From: Christiangramia sediminis
GTDB taxonomy: Bacteria > Bacteroidota > Bacteroidia > Flavobacteriales > Flavobacteriaceae
DNA length: 64,000 bases
Direction: 5' to 3'
Assembly: GCF_020552705.1 (NCBI RefSeq)
Contig: NZ_JAJBZG010000002.1
Coordinates: forward strand, 124,001 to 188,000
In this document: one piece after another, positions 63,030 through 64,000 of the stretch
Layout of the letters: every line of letters begins with the position of its first letter
Position numbering within the stretch: the stretch's first letter is position 1
The notes under the pieces: model-generated
Databases searched by the model: none
Told to the model about the DNA's origin: nothing
The model's input: the letters and a program-made list of their open reading frames with translations, nothing else
Made by a program: the position numbers and the translations under genes

Positions 63030-64000
63030 TTACGACATTGGGAAATCAACCAATTTATGATTAATCGCATAAATCACACTTTCTAAAATTGTTTCAGAAT
63101 TAGTTCTTTTTATAATGTTAGACCGGTGTTTTTCAATTGTTTTTGGGGAGATAAATAGCGCCTCAGATATTTCCTTGGTTTTATATCCTTTACATAAAAG
63201 CGCCATGATCTCCTTCTCTCTTTTAGTGAAACTAAAATCGGTTAATTCACTATTATCTTTAAAACATTTTTCTATCTGGTCTGCATGACTACCAATTTTT
63301 TCGTCGATGAAATATTCATCTCCGGAAAAATCAATAAGCATGATAAATTGATCTGATATATTACGACTTAGCTTAGAAAAACTTATTCGGGCATTTCTTA
63401 ATTTATCCTTATTAATTAATAATGAAGTCGTGGTTACAGCTTTCAAATGTTTTCCACGGGCAAAATTTCGGAGGCTGGTTTTAACTTTGGCTTTATTTTC
63501 TATATTAACCAAATCCGTTAATTTTAAACCTTCAGACTTTTCAATTTTAAAAGTCTTTTTGAATGCGTCATTCATCGCAATTATATTATTTTGCTGAAGT
63601 AAAACGATGGGCTGAGCCATTAAGTTAAATAAGCCCATAAAACAGTCATGCCAATAATTAAAATTTTTAGGAGGACTCTTTTTCAAAATCAGGGAAGCAA
63701 TATGTTCCAGGCTTAATCGCTCCGGTAGATATTCATCGATCAATGAATTATATTTCTTCTTCATGATCGTTAAATCTGTACTTCTACCATATACTATCAG
63801 GAAGCTTTTGGTGAGAAAATGGGTGGCTTTAAAATTTTTAAGGTTTCTAAAATCAGAAATTTTAGTATAGGAAGTCTTATCAAAAAAAATAGTATCGGGC
63901 AACAGATTAAGGGCGATATTATAGGCCACATGAATAGATTTTTCAGAAGTAACCTCAAAATTCACACTAACTTTTTCAATAAGTTTATCTATAAAATCCT
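63030..64000 (-). CDS. LuxR-type regulator with PAS-like sensor region (5' end outside window)
   Basis: The C-terminal 65 residues are a LuxR/GerE helix-turn-helix: FSFTKREKEIMALLCKGYKT then KEISEALFISPKTIEKHRSNI. The upstream part has a PAS-like segment (LFNLMAQPIVLLQQNNIIAM, then NDAFKKTFKI) and no phospho-receiver Asp pattern. The frame stays open beyond a GTG at 63965 to the right edge (reading ...DFIDKLIEKVS before it), so the true start is probably outside the window. Cytoplasmic sensor-regulator; its proximity to the lipoprotein array, on the same strand and upstream of it, suggests but does not prove control of those genes. Confidence 0.82.
   Translation of the reverse strand, partial: DFIDKLIEKVSVNFEVTSEKSIHVAYNIALNLLPDTIFFDKTSYTKISDFRNLKNFKATHFLTKSFLIVYGRSTDLTIMKKKYNSLIDEYLPERLSLEHIASLILKKSPPKNFNYWHDCFMGLFNLMAQPIVLLQQNNIIAMNDAFKKTFKIEKSEGLKLTDLVNIENKAKVKTSLRNFARGKHLKAVTTTSLLINKDKLRNARISFSKLSRNISDQFIMLIDFSGDEYFIDEKIGSHADQIEKCFKDNSELTDFSFTKREKEIMALLCKGYKTKEISEALFISPKTIEKHRSNIIKRTNSETILESVIYAINHKLVDFPMS

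Overview
The window looks like the chromosome of a marine flavobacterium (Bacteroidetes, Gramella/Christiangramia-like). The signs are low G+C by eye, TAnnTTTG-type -7 boxes, lipoproteins whose processed N-terminus is C-S-K-(D/E) or C-S-E-D, DUF4369-TlpA and astacin lipoproteins, and TSP3-type repeats. The genus is inferred, not shown. I saw no tRNA, rRNA, CRISPR array or insertion sequence.

Positions 1-38874 hold one very large surface-glycan cluster, transcribed almost entirely on the minus strand, so it is read here from right to left. A LacI-type regulator heads it. The genes for dTDP-Fuc4NAc follow (rfbB, rfbA, wecE, wecD, with a small P-loop protein between rfbB and rfbA). A UDP-GlcNAc 4-epimerase and two UDP-sugar dehydrogenases come with them (predicted UDP-GalNAcA and UDP-GlcA). 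Next is a complete, tightly overlapping legionaminic acid operon (legB-legC-legH-legI-legG-ptmE-legF). Then come a GT-B-like protein, an ABC flippase and a second ulosonic-acid module: an HMGL/HOA-type aldolase, two more CMP-sugar synthetases, a HAD phosphatase and two GT29-type transferases with bacterial versions of the animal sialyltransferase motifs. The left part holds GT4 and GT2 glycosyltransferases, a GNAT enzyme, a NodB deacetylase, two polymerase-like membrane proteins (one frameshifted), and a pglC-pglD-pglE-pglF set for UDP-diNAc-bacillosamine and its transfer to lipid. pglF runs off the left edge. The genes predict a heteropolysaccharide or protein O-glycan started with diNAcBac, built on a lipid carrier, flipped by a PglK-like ABC exporter and carrying one or two acidic nonulosonic/ulosonic sugars.

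Positions 38992-54843 are mostly housekeeping: a DCC-family protein with a coupled 45-residue membrane peptide, Dps, an MscS channel, a giant metallophosphatase/outer-membrane-barrel lipoprotein with a kinase-like middle, an HD-PycTM membrane protein, a GAF-containing protein, a TlpA-like thioredoxin lipoprotein, a SIMPL protein, rhomboid, a lipid A acyltransferase-like protein, a phosphoglucosamine mutase and an ACP phosphodiesterase-like protein.

Positions 54891-62634 carry predicted surface lipoproteins: two paralogous astacin proteases and three tandem paralogues that share an N-terminal domain but have unrelated C-terminal modules. Each of the three has its own terminator and a shared upstream motif. 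A PAS-like/LuxR regulator (63030 to the right edge, 5' end missing) follows.
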